Source: Pleurocapsa sp. MO_226.B13
GTDB taxonomy: Bacteria > Cyanobacteriota > Cyanobacteriia > Cyanobacteriales > Xenococcaceae
Direction: 5' to 3'
NCBI GenBank assembly: GCA_030064795.1
Contig: JASJEI010000018.1
Span: forward strand, 1 to 55,177
DNA: 55,177 bases
Below, one piece after another: positions 1-7,278 of the stretch. How positions within the stretch are numbered: position 1 is the first letter of the stretch; every line of letters starts with the position of its first letter. Below the pieces are notes generated by a model that saw only the letters and a list, made by a program, of their open reading frames with translations, was not told where the DNA came from and made no database searches. Position numbers and translations under genes: made by a program.

Positions 1-129
1 AAACCTGTCATCAACACATTCACATGAGTAAACAACCTTTGTTGCAGAAGGCTTGAGCCGTATGACTGGTAACAGACAAGTACGGTTCTGAGGGGAGTGC
101 GAAAGGGCAACCTTTCAATCTTACCCGAC
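1..129 (+). mobile_element. Group II intron, 3' end (domains V and VI)
   Basis: Positions 55-88 form a perfect 34-nt domain V: an outer helix GAGCCGTA/TACGGTTC carrying the catalytic AGC triad, a two-sided bulge, and an inner CTG/CAG helix closed by a GTAA (GNRA) tetraloop. Positions 90-126 fold as domain VI (inner GAAAGG-GCAA-CCTTTC helix, unpaired A in TTCAATC as the candidate branch point) and end near TTACCCGAC. The maturase gene and the rest of the intron lie left of the window. A further stem-loop (137-145 with 150-158, GTAA loop) follows in the presumed 3' exon. The exact 3' splice point (about 124-129) is inferred. Confidence 0.85.
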
Positions 130-310
130 CAGACGAGTCGGAGAGGTAACTCTTCGGCTTAGTTCAACCGATCTGCCCCATGTAGTGCCAACTGAAAAAT
201 AAAAGTTCTAAATTTAACTTTGGAATACGAACTTATTGGAAGTTAGCTTGAAAATGATGCAAAAATGACATCGATTAAGATAATTTTCGACTCAAAAGTT
301 CTGACACTTA

Positions 311-649
311 TCATTTTCCAAATCCCTTCTTTGATTTCTTGAGTTTTCCTTTGCGCGTTACCATGCGTTCAAATGTAGCAAGGCTTCGACGCTCTTGTAG
401 TTCTTTGGTCATTTCGGCGAGATCTTGAGCGGTTACGGAGTCTTTAGAGCATGGAAATCGAACCCTGAGCCCTTGAGCCATTTGATGGACAATCACATTA
501 GGTGGATTACCTTCTAGCATTTCGCCAGCAAATCGTTTTCTAACATAAAATTCTTGCTCGGGATTTTGCCTGAAAAACTCTCGATCTGCCTTCATATACT
601 CGCTATCATCGTCTTTCTGTAGATCAAATACTTCTTCTGGTCGCTCCAT
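311..649 (-). CDS. Hypothetical protein, 112 aa
   Basis: A short, charged, soluble protein that I do not recognise. It begins MERPEEVFDLQKDDD and ends in a lysine-rich tail (KGKLKKSKKGFGK). There is no signal peptide, membrane segment or cysteine motif, so it is probably cytoplasmic. It lies 94 bp downstream of the primase-like gene on the same strand and may be the last gene of that replication module. The acidic N-terminus and basic C-terminus would suit a small nucleic-acid or protein partner, but that is only a guess. The reading frame is clean and its position within a mobile module supports a real gene. Confidence 0.5.
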   Translation of the reverse strand: MERPEEVFDLQKDDDSEYMKADREFFRQNPEQEFYVRKRFAGEMLEGNPPNVIVHQMAQGLRVRFPCSKDSVTAQDLAEMTKELQERRSLATFERMVTRKGKLKKSKKGFGK

Positions 650-743
650 GATACTTCCTTCATTAGGGCATACAGCTATATTCTACAAGCAAGGTCGCTC
701 ATGACAGCGCAGCCCACAGTCGCACGCGGATGATAAGTGCTTC

Positions 744-2882
744 TTATGGCGATTTTCGGTCGTCCTGCGGGATTTTAGGGTATAAGGAAGACTTATCATC
801 GATCACCTTAGCTTTACTGTTATTTTCTGCCTTTTCTGTGTGGATATTAGTTGTAGAGATTTCTTGTTTGATCCGAACTGGAACTAAATGCTCGATCGGC
901 ACGGCAATTCCATTACACCAATTTTGAGTATTTTGAATTGGTTTTATGTAGACAAGTATTTGCTTGGGATTTTCTCGGAAATAGCTTGAATGCGGATATT
1001 TTTGAGAAATTTCCACTTCAGAATTTGGTAAAATGACTTCAAATAACGATCGTGTCCGATCTTTGATTTCCACCAGTCCATTTGTACCTCTGCCGTGAAA
1101 CCCAAGGTATAAAAGCTCTAATCCTGGTGTATTCATCAAGATATCACAGTACGCTCGTTGCAGTACCTGAAAAAGTAAGTCTGCTACGTGCGCGCGCACG
1201 CGCACAATACCCTTCATAAAGGGCAAGGTGTAGCCCCGATGGCTCAAACACTTACCAGTATTGCTTTCTGAGGATTCTCGCTCGGGCTGGGACTCGCGTA
1301 CTACTGGAGAAGGTGTAGCCCCATGATTCAGAGTACTATCACACGAGGATTCTGAGTGTAGTGATTCTTGTACTACGGTTGGCTTCGCTCCTTCCTGTAG
1401 TTCACCAGGTGTTTTTGTAACTACAAGGGATTCAGTGGGTTCTCCAACACCTATAATTTCCGCACTTGAATCTGATTCGGGTATAACCTCCTCAGTATCT
1501 GCTCTGTTCTCTTTGTCACTATTTTTTGTGTCTACTGCTGATTCTACTTCAGCATCAACTGTCTCTGAGAGCTCCTGTCTGTATTTGGGATGCCAAAGGG
1601 TCAGGTTATCTTTCTTCCGTAATGTTTTGTCACTGACTCCGATGCCGAATAACTGCTTTGAAGTTTCTCGTATAATCTCCATCAGCTTTTTAATGTTCTT
1701 GGGGAGTGCCTGTAGGCTTTGAGACAAATGTGCTACTGTATCGGCGATTCTTTGAGAGGTGTTTTCGCTTTTTACCTGATTTTGATTAGGTTTCTGCGAT
1801 CGCGCCTCTAATCGTTCGACCATTTCTGCATAGGTAAAACTCCTTCTGGGACGGGAGGGATAGGCACTCCAGTATTTTTCAGCACTTCTTGCCACATCGC
1901 GACTTCGTTGTCTAATTTCATGTCTGTGCCGACAGTGAGGATAGTAACCAGGGGCAGCAGTGGCTGTATCTTGAATAAACTGTGCTAGCTCTTCACCTTC
2001 TAAGTGGTGCGCCTTTACTCCCACATTGGCAATAGTCAACAGCAGATCGTTTGTCTGGTGGTTATCTGTCCACCCTTCGGAGATATACCTCATGCTGTTA
2101 TTAAGCCAGTCTTGGTAGTCGCTGTTGTTTCCTTTGTTGGAATAGGTTCTGTATTTCTGTTTAAACCACTTCTCGGCTTCTTCAAAAGTGCTGGTTAAAA
2201 GCTCGATATCGTTATTTTGAGCCGATACTTCTGCTGCATGAAGAAAGTGTTCTACATTGTTGCTATAGGGAACAAAATCTTGATCGAGGAGGTACGAGCC
2301 TTTTTGTAACGGCAGTCTGTGTCCGTTGTAATAGCTGAACTCTCGCTTTTTCCCCTTTTGGTACTTCTTAAATTGCTTGGTATTGGGAAAAAGCTCAAGC
2401 TGTCCTGGTTTAATCTCAAACCCAGCTCGCTCTAATGCCCATCTCATCGCACAAGCAAGCTTAAACGTCGGGACTTTCTCTTTAAAGAAGTAACACAAGT
2501 GAATTCCTTCGCTTTCACTTGAACGGACGGTGACATCTTCGATGAGCCCAATATCTTCTAATGCCCACAGAACTTTCCGATAGGCAACTTCATTGGTGTA
2601 GGGATGAATCAGACTGCCACTATCTAAATCAACCACCGCGTGTTTTGTATACTGACCGAAGCGTACCCCGATAATTTGCAACATATCAGTATACTTGTAC
2701 CAAAGTTTGGCTTTGGTTAAGAAATATTTCTTAACCGTTTTCCATTCCGATTCGGTCGTTTCTTTGATGATGAAATCCCAGGCATGGTCGAACCAGGAAT
2801 AGAATTGCTCTCTGAGGGCGTACTCTTTTGGGGTAGGTCGATAATTATCTTGATTTTCAGGGAAACGAGGTGAAAATGACAC
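744..2882 (-). CDS. Archaeo-eukaryotic primase superfamily (PrimPol-like) plasmid replication protein
   Basis: A 712-aa protein whose first ~200 residues carry the three motifs of the AEP primase/primase-polymerase fold: VVDLD (D85, D87; metal ligands), SSESEGIHL (H128; the sxH nucleotide-binding motif) and GQLELFPN (E163; third acidic ligand). A conserved NGHRLPLQKGSYLLD stretch follows (~186-200). The middle (210-350) is a helical region. The C-terminal half (~380-570) is Ser/Glu/Thr-rich, low in complexity and interrupted by repeat-derived sequence; ~590-680 is an extra small domain. The start codon is GTG. Such proteins are encoded on cyanobacterial plasmids and integrated elements, where they are thought to prime or replicate the element. 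The integrase upstream supports an integrated plasmid-like module. Family membership is well supported; enzymatic activity is inferred from motifs. Confidence 0.75.
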   Translation of the reverse strand: MSFSPRFPENQDNYRPTPKEYALREQFYSWFDHAWDFIIKETTESEWKTVKKYFLTKAKLWYKYTDMLQIIGVRFGQYTKHAVVDLDSGSLIHPYTNEVAYRKVLWALEDIGLIEDVTVRSSESEGIHLCYFFKEKVPTFKLACAMRWALERAGFEIKPGQLELFPNTKQFKKYQKGKKREFSYYNGHRLPLQKGSYLLDQDFVPYSNNVEHFLHAAEVSAQNNDIELLTSTFEEAEKWFKQKYRTYSNKGNNSDYQDWLNNSMRYISEGWTDNHQTNDLLLTIANVGVKAHHLEGEELAQFIQDTATAAPGYYPHCRHRHEIRQRSRDVARSAEKYWSAYPSRPRRSFTYAEMVERLEARSQKPNQNQVKSENTSQRIADTVAHLSQSLQALPKNIKKLMEIIRETSKQLFGIGVSDKTLRKKDNLTLWHPKYRQELSETVDAEVESAVDTKNSDKENRADTEEVIPESDSSAEIIGVGEPTESLVVTKTPGELQEGAKPTVVQESLHSESSCDSTLNHGATPSPVVRESQPERESSESNTGKCLSHRGYTLPFMKGIVRVRAHVADLLFQVLQRAYCDILMNTPGLELLYLGFHGRGTNGLVEIKDRTRSLFEVILPNSEVEISQKYPHSSYFRENPKQILVYIKPIQNTQNWCNGIAVPIEHLVPVRIKQEISTTNIHTEKAENNSKAKVIDDKSSLYPKIPQDDRKSP
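1187..1200. repeat. 14-bp perfect palindrome inside the primase gene
   Basis: CGTGCGCGCGCACG is identical to its reverse complement and made only of alternating purine-pyrimidine steps. It lies in the C-terminal coding region, where it encodes part of VRVRAHVAD. It looks like a small dispersed repeat captured in frame. Confidence 0.6.
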
Positions 2883-2904
2883 GGGTTGTAGTTCATAAAT
2901 AAGT

Positions 2905-2933
2905 TTTACGATTTGAAGCGATCCAATCGTAAA
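2905..2933. promoter_or_regulatory. Inverted repeat upstream of the primase gene
   Basis: TTTACGATT (2905-2913) is repeated inverted as AATCGTAAA (2925-2933) with an 11-bp spacer, only 23 bp before the GTG start of the primase gene. The spacing puts both half-sites on one DNA face, as expected of an operator for a dimeric regulator. It may equally be an origin element. Confidence 0.45.
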
Positions 2934-3070
2934 GACCGATAACCGTGGTAACCTGAACTATAATTAGATCAAGCCAGCACATTGTTGGTCGATATTTTTT
3001 TCGGCTAGTTATGTTTTATGGCAGTGTTCATTGATAAGTGAACTAAGTAAGAGGTCAGATTCGACCTTCT

Positions 3071-3106
3071 AACCGAGCCTTGTTAACGTCAATTAACAAG
3101 GAATCG
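3071..3106. repeat. Strong inverted repeat (9 + 9 bp, imperfectly extended)
   Basis: CCTTGTTAA (3078-3086) pairs with TTAACAAGG (3093-3101) across a 6-nt loop. The helix can be extended through ACCGA and TCGG with small bulges. There is no T-run on either side, so it is not a typical intrinsic terminator. It could be an origin hairpin or recombination site of the integrated element. Confidence 0.5.
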
Positions 3107-3556
3107 GGGTCTAAAATGACCAACTTACGCAGGAGCAGAAATTAGTCAGATGGTGAAAAATGATGCTAATTCTGCGTTTTTCTAAAACAAATAGAAACGT
3201 ACACTTCGCGATTTTCTGGAAGGTGGTATCTCCAGTTATCGCGATTTTGCGTTGAATGTCTTAGAAAAGGGGCAATCGCTTTCGCATGACTCTCCAAATA
3301 AAATCGCTTCATCTGAGAATTATCTACTATTTCGCTGCACAAAATCGAGCAGATTAAGCCCAGCTTAAAAAGAATTATTATTTTTTGGTTGAAATTGCTC
3401 TGGGATTGGGGTGTTAACGCCTTTGTATAGCAACGGAACAATTTTGGTCGGTAAGGAAAATTAAAGTGCTGAAACCCTTATGGGTAAAGGATTTTAATTT
3501 TAAGAGTAAAATTGTATAGCGCTCGCTGTTGAACAAGATAAACATTTTTGAGCTAG

Positions 3557-3591
3557 TGTCCCACTTTAGTCTTTAACTGGGACAGTTTTTT
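3557..3591 (+). terminator. Intrinsic terminator-like hairpin on the + strand
   Basis: TGTCCCA (3557-3563) pairs with TGGGACA (3578-3584), followed by G and six T. The orientation terminates rightward transcripts, yet no + strand gene ends here; the neighbouring primase and integrase genes both run leftward. It could end an antisense or counter-transcribed RNA from the putative origin region. Confidence 0.5.
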
Positions 3592-3739
3592 CTAAAACTA
3601 TTGCTAAATGGTCATTACAGACGATATTAAATTCAATTACCTGATTTTCGCTCACCTAATAGAAGCTATAATCCAGAGCGAAAATGCGATCGAGATTCTT
3701 AATATTAATCGCTGTAAGAAGCTCCGTACCTGTAAATAT

Positions 3740-4321
3740 TCAATAAAAATCTAATGTAGCGATCGCACTCTCTTTCTGCTGCTCTGTCACTCCCAGATAG
3801 CGTTCTAATGCCGCTAGCGTCTTATGACCCGATATCGCCTGTATGTGCCTGAGCGGTATGCCAGCATCGCTCATCCGAGTTAAGGCGGTACGCCTGAAAC
3901 TATGGGTACTGATGCCTTCTAATTCCAGTTTTTGGCACGTATCCCGCAAGATTTTGTCGGCACTGGTCTTATTGATATGCCCCCTGCCGTGCCTTCCTGG
4001 AAACAAGTGGGGACGGGTGTGCCAGCGATCGCATTGATGATGTTCTGCTAGATATTCTTTCAGTTGGGGATGTACTTGTATCTCGCGGGTCTCTTGTTTT
4101 CCTTTTGTGTTGTAGCTGCGAATCACCAGAATATCCCGCACCCCTTTGATGCCGATGACATCACCCCGCAGCATGGTACAAGCCTCATTAATGCGGGCTG
4201 CTGCATAGAGACACACACCAAACAGAGCGCGATCGCGGGGTTTGGTGAAACCTTCGTTAAATAGTAGAGTTATTTGAGTGGGGCTAAGGATTGATGCCCG
4301 ACCATAGCGATTTACTTTCAT
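3740..4321 (-). CDS. Tyrosine recombinase / integrase (short form)
   Basis: A 193-aa catalytic domain of the phage-integrase (tyrosine recombinase) family. The active-site set is visible: R43 (AARINEA), a lysine in the beta-hairpin (TKGK, 72-75), H140 and R143 (HSFRRT), H166 (SGHKT) and the nucleophile Y175 (ERYLG). It cuts and rejoins DNA through a 3'-phosphotyrosyl intermediate. It lacks the N-terminal arm- or core-binding domain of lambda-type integrases and starts almost directly at the catalytic domain, as many short cyanobacterial recombinases do. It lies upstream of, and on the same strand as, the primase gene, from which it is separated by the putative origin region. Together they suggest an integrative plasmid-like element. 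The att sites were not identified. Confidence 0.9.
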   Translation of the reverse strand: MKVNRYGRASILSPTQITLLFNEGFTKPRDRALFGVCLYAAARINEACTMLRGDVIGIKGVRDILVIRSYNTKGKQETREIQVHPQLKEYLAEHHQCDRWHTRPHLFPGRHGRGHINKTSADKILRDTCQKLELEGISTHSFRRTALTRMSDAGIPLRHIQAISGHKTLAALERYLGVTEQQKESAIATLDFY

Positions 4322-4516
4322 AGAAGTAATTCTACATGGTCATCTTCCACTTTGATCTTCTAAAACCCCAAAAAGCGCAAAACTTCGTTAGAGATTGAAG
4401 GGCAATTAAGCAAAACTTATCAATAATTCGGATATAGACTGAGTATAAATACTTAGGCGATAAGTTCGGTTTATATGTATACCACAAGACCAGAGCCCAA
4501 GGGTAGAAGCAAGAAT

Positions 4517-4705
4517 ATGACAAATAAAAATAAATTACTTTTACTAGTATTCGTAGCAGCAAACATTTTTATGGTTGTAGGTGGTGTAATTGCTGCTGAA
4601 AACCTCAAAAAAGCCGAATCTGTTTGTCCCCGTGAAACTATTATAAAAGGCAGGGCAGCTCTCGCGCTTCCTGAATGTCAAAAGATTTTGCCACAAGAAA
4701 AATAA
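4517..4705 (+). CDS. Small single-span membrane or secreted protein, 62 aa
   Basis: The product begins MTNKNKLLLLVFVAANIF, a short basic N-terminus followed by a hydrophobic segment (~5-24) that would serve as a membrane anchor or a signal peptide with a possible AxA-type end (VIAAEN). The remaining ~38 residues contain two cysteines (C38 in SVCPR, C55 in LPECQK) that could form a disulfide outside the cytoplasm. An upstream in-frame ATG at 4475 would put a charged stretch before the hydrophobic segment and is less likely. The gene ends 31 bp before the histidine kinase on the same strand, so the two may be co-transcribed and the small protein might be a sensor partner (inference). No family recognised. 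Confidence 0.5.
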   Translation: MTNKNKLLLLVFVAANIFMVVGGVIAAENLKKAESVCPRETIIKGRAALALPECQKILPQEK

Positions 4706-4736
4706 CTTAAATCACTTTGAAGATCTAAGATAAATT

Positions 4737-5729
4737 ATGGTTGAAACCAAAACTAATTTCACTGAATTAGAAAAAATACAATCTTTAGAAGCAGAAGTAA
4801 AACAACTCAACCAAAAGTTACTCGATAAAGATAATCAGTTACAAGAAGCCAAAGCCAAGCTAAAACAACAAGAAAAGCTAGCCGATCTAGGTATGTTTAC
4901 GGCTGAGATTTTCCACGACTTTCAAAATTATCTTAGCTCAAGTAAAAGCAGCACTAATAGAAGCTTGGTTCGTTTAGAATATCTGGAGAAAATGTCAGAG
5001 CGAATTAGCTATTTATTTGGAGAAGAAGTATTCAAAGAAGTTTCTGAAGATCACCCAGAAAAAACAAATATCTTACCCAAGCTAAAAAGTTCTATCAATA
5101 ATATTAAAAATAGATTAGAGCAGATAACTAATCTCTCAGAAAAAATTAATAGTTATATAAAGCCAGAACAGCATTTGTTAAAATCCACGTATATTCCCAA
5201 GAAATTGTTTGGCGATGACGAAGATACTTTTGTCGAGCTTAATAACTTTGTAGCTGATTGCTTAAATTTTGCTGGCGAAGCTGGACAAAATAAGAAAAAA
5301 GAACAGGGAAAGAAACAGCTAGATTTAAAGTTAAATATAAATTTAGATTCTTCAATTGGTAAAGTAAAAATAAACCAAGAAGATTTAAGAAGAATTTTAA
5401 CAAATTTGATTGATAACGCTTTTTATACGGTATACGAAAAGGCTCAAAAAATTGACGGCAACATTTATCAACCAACTATTTCAATTAAAACTGAGAAAAC
5501 TGAAAAATCTGTAAATATTATTATAGAGGATAACGGTGAAGGAATTGAAATGGGCTTTCAGAAAGCCATGAAACCGTTAATTTCCACCAAGCCCCAAGGA
5601 GAAGGTACAGGCTTGGGTTTGTCGATTGTCACCAAATTGTGCAAGGAGAATGGAATCGAAATTACTGGAAAAACTGAACCAGGGAAGTTTACATTGTTTC
5701 TGCTCTCTCTATCTAGCAGCCAGTCATAG
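4737..5729 (+). CDS. Soluble sensor histidine kinase with N-terminal coiled coil
   Basis: A 330-aa kinase. Residues ~8-48 form a coiled coil (heptads of E, K, Q, L). The phospho-acceptor box is LADLGMFTAEIFHDF with H60. The catalytic HATPase part has an N-box (~222-228, LTNLIDNAF), a D/G1 box DNGEGI (265-270) and the F/G2 region STKPQGEGTGLGLSI (284-297). No transmembrane segment, PAS, GAF or receiver domain is present, so it is cytoplasmic and must receive its signal through the coiled coil or a partner such as the small membrane protein encoded just upstream. No cognate response regulator is adjacent. The base composition is more AT-rich than the flanking genes, consistent with the accessory nature of this region. 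Confidence 0.88.
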   Translation: MVETKTNFTELEKIQSLEAEVKQLNQKLLDKDNQLQEAKAKLKQQEKLADLGMFTAEIFHDFQNYLSSSKSSTNRSLVRLEYLEKMSERISYLFGEEVFKEVSEDHPEKTNILPKLKSSINNIKNRLEQITNLSEKINSYIKPEQHLLKSTYIPKKLFGDDEDTFVELNNFVADCLNFAGEAGQNKKKEQGKKQLDLKLNINLDSSIGKVKINQEDLRRILTNLIDNAFYTVYEKAQKIDGNIYQPTISIKTEKTEKSVNIIIEDNGEGIEMGFQKAMKPLISTKPQGEGTGLGLSIVTKLCKENGIEITGKTEPGKFTLFLLSLSSSQS

Positions 5730-6035
5730 CGTAGCGGTAGACAAGCGTGAGAAATCAAAGCGGGTTAAGAGATTAAGTAATGTACGCTTGGCTAATGAAT
5801 GGCAAGGGGGTCTGGGGGCACCCCCCAGGTTGTAGGTAGGTTTATAGGGAACAACGTTTGTAGAACCGTTAGGCAGTCGTAATATTAAGAGGGCAGTCGC
5901 GGTTTGAGCTTTAATACATAGCATTAAAATTGATGGGCGGTTCCGGAACCTGGATTTATGTTCCAACGGCGTTTGTGAATACGTGATCTAAAGAGCGTTT
6001 TGCGATTTAATCTAGCTAAATTTTTAAGTAAATTA
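5730..6035. other. Intergenic region with a GC hairpin
   Basis: No gene seen. The only clear structure is the G/C hairpin at 5812-5828; the rest is unremarkable. Confidence 0.5.
5812..5828. repeat. GC-rich hairpin, possible dispersed repeat
   Basis: CTGGGGG (5812-5818) pairs perfectly with CCCCCAG (5822-5828) around a 3-nt loop, preceded by another G-run. It lies 80 bp after the histidine kinase. There is no downstream T-run, so it is probably a small dispersed repeat rather than an intrinsic terminator. Confidence 0.5.
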
Positions 6036-6683
6036 TTACGCCAATCTCTTCTTGCTATTTTCAATTGCCCACTGTCTGATTAATTGCTGCTGAAGCGGGG
6101 GCAGTAACCGACAGGCTCGATTCAATCTACTTCGAGTAAACTCTGGTACGAGTTGAAACTCTGCTAACCCCTCAGCATCTTCTATTTGAATTAACATATC
6201 TGCGATTGAGGCGATCGCTTCACTGCTGTCAAAGACTTCCACCTCTTTAGTATCCAGATGAGATTCTGTAGCATTTCGCGATGGAGAATTGCATGGTGTA
6301 GTCGTACTGTTTTGTGTCATTTGTTCTTCGTTTTGAGTGGGTACTTTTTCGACTTGGTTTAAGGCTTGAAAACCCGTATCTACATGGCTTTGAGTCGGTA
6401 ACACCCCCCCTCTTTCTTTACTAATAAATATAGGGGGGGGTGTTACCGCTTCTTTTGGTTGATTTGGTTCGGATTTTTGGGTAGTACGTTGTAATCTAAT
6501 TTCTTCTCTGTGGGCAATAAATAGCTCTGCTAGTTCCCATGATTCAGGGGTAATCCTTTTTAGCCGAACGGTTTTTTTGCCGTCGGGAGTTAACTGCTTT
6601 TGCTGGATCGATTCTGTTTTAAGCCCAAGCTGGCGGATTAGTTCGGTGTAAACCTGCGCGGGAGTTAATTTTTTAACCGACAA
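6036..6683 (-). CDS. Hypothetical protein of the mobile module, 215 aa
   Basis: The N-terminal ~65 residues (LTPAQVYTELIRQLGLKTES, then KRITPESWELAELFIAHRE) look like a small helical DNA-binding or adaptor domain. The middle (~75-145) is low-complexity Pro/Thr/Ser/Asn-rich, and the C-terminus (~150-215) is helical and charged. I recognise no family with confidence; proteins of this look sit beside primase-type genes in cyanobacterial plasmid-like elements. The start is a TTG only ~26 bp from the left-end hairpin of the adjacent IS, so the native start may have been displaced by the insertion. The middle region is partly encoded by a perfect 15-bp inverted repeat with homopolymeric C and G runs (6396-6448). 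Length changes in those runs would shift the frame. Confidence 0.5.
   Translation of the reverse strand: MSVKKLTPAQVYTELIRQLGLKTESIQQKQLTPDGKKTVRLKRITPESWELAELFIAHREEIRLQRTTQKSEPNQPKEAVTPPPIFISKERGGVLPTQSHVDTGFQALNQVEKVPTQNEEQMTQNSTTTPCNSPSRNATESHLDTKEVEVFDSSEAIASIADMLIQIEDAEGLAEFQLVPEFTRSRLNRACRLLPPLQQQLIRQWAIENSKKRLA
6396..6448. repeat. 15-bp perfect inverted repeat with C7/G8 tracts inside a coding region
   Basis: CGGTAACACCCCCCC (6396-6410) pairs without mismatch with its complement at 6434-6448; the loop is 23 nt. It lies wholly within the hypothetical gene and is translated in frame (VTPPP ... GGVLP). It looks like a captured palindromic repeat. Confidence 0.85.
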
Positions 6684-6707
6684 TCCAATCGTATCTTTAA
6701 CTGAATG

Positions 6708-6751
6708 TCGCGAGAATTCCCTATTCTCTATAGGTTAGGGATGAATCGCGA
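6708..6751. repeat. Left-end hairpin of the IS200/IS605 element
   Basis: TCGCGA at 6708-6713 pairs with TCGCGA at 6746-6751; inside it CCCTA (6719-6723) pairs with TAGGG (6736-6740), with bulges between. This is the subterminal imperfect palindrome that TnpA recognises in single-stranded form. Confidence 0.75.
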
Positions 6752-6786
6752 CCAGCAATAAACCGCGAAGCATCCACTACATGCGG

Positions 6787-7215
6787 CTAAAGCCTTTGTT
6801 CTTTTCCGCCTGATTGATTATCAATATACTGTTTGATGACTTCCAATGGTGCGCCACCACAAGAAATAATGCACTTTGAGTCATGCCATAATTTAGCATT
6901 TTTGCCCCAGTAGTGTTGAGTTATTTCCTGGGGATATTTTTTTCTCAAAATCCTACTACTTGCCGACTTGAGAGAAGACACCAAATTAGAAATATTGTTA
7001 TTTGGATGTAAGTCAATAAGTAAGTGCAAGTGGTCAGGTTCACCCTCGCAATTGGACAAAATTGACTGGTTAGATTCAAGTACCCTTTGAAATACTTCTT
7101 TAGCATCTTCAATCATTTCCTTGGTCAAAACTTTGCGACGATATTTAGTCACAAAAATTACGTGCAAGTGAATAGAAAAAACAGAGTGTGAAGCTTTTCT
7201 TAACTTAGTTGACAT
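6787..7215 (-). CDS. tnpA: Y1 HUH transposase TnpA (IS200/IS605)
   Basis: 142 aa from the ATG at 7215 (MSTKLRKASHSVFS). An earlier in-frame start at 7443 would add 76 unrelated residues running into tnpB and is rejected. The metal-binding HUH motif is PDHLHLLID (H62, H64); the nucleophilic tyrosine is Y130 in EVIKQYID. Other family landmarks are VTKYRRKVLT and ISCGGAPLEVI. Length and motifs are those of intact REP-like/IS200 transposases, which cut and rejoin single-stranded DNA at the two ends of the element. The stop codon overlaps the left-end sequence CTTTAGCCGCATGTA. It is divergent from tnpB with 63 bp between the starts. Confidence 0.93.
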   Translation of the reverse strand: MSTKLRKASHSVFSIHLHVIFVTKYRRKVLTKEMIEDAKEVFQRVLESNQSILSNCEGEPDHLHLLIDLHPNNNISNLVSSLKSASSRILRKKYPQEITQHYWGKNAKLWHDSKCIISCGGAPLEVIKQYIDNQSGGKEQRL

Positions 7216-7278
7216 AACATCGACTGATTTTGTATGCTTTATTTTATCGACTGAAGCAACAAAATTATTAAACCACAG

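Larger units (their letters stand above)
2883..3739. other. 857-bp non-coding region between primase and integrase; candidate origin/control region
   Basis: No convincing gene on either strand. It holds three inverted repeats (2905-2933, 3078-3101, 3557-3584, listed separately) and several AT-rich tracts. The position between a replication-type primase and a recombinase makes it the natural candidate for the replication origin, the copy-control region or an attachment site. I see no iterated direct repeats of the classical iteron type, so this is inference from context. Confidence 0.4.

Noticed and set aside
3166..3441. A 91-codon open frame on the minus strand between primase and integrase
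   Set aside because: No recognisable motif or start context; overlaps the inverted-repeat region and looks like random AT-rich sequence.
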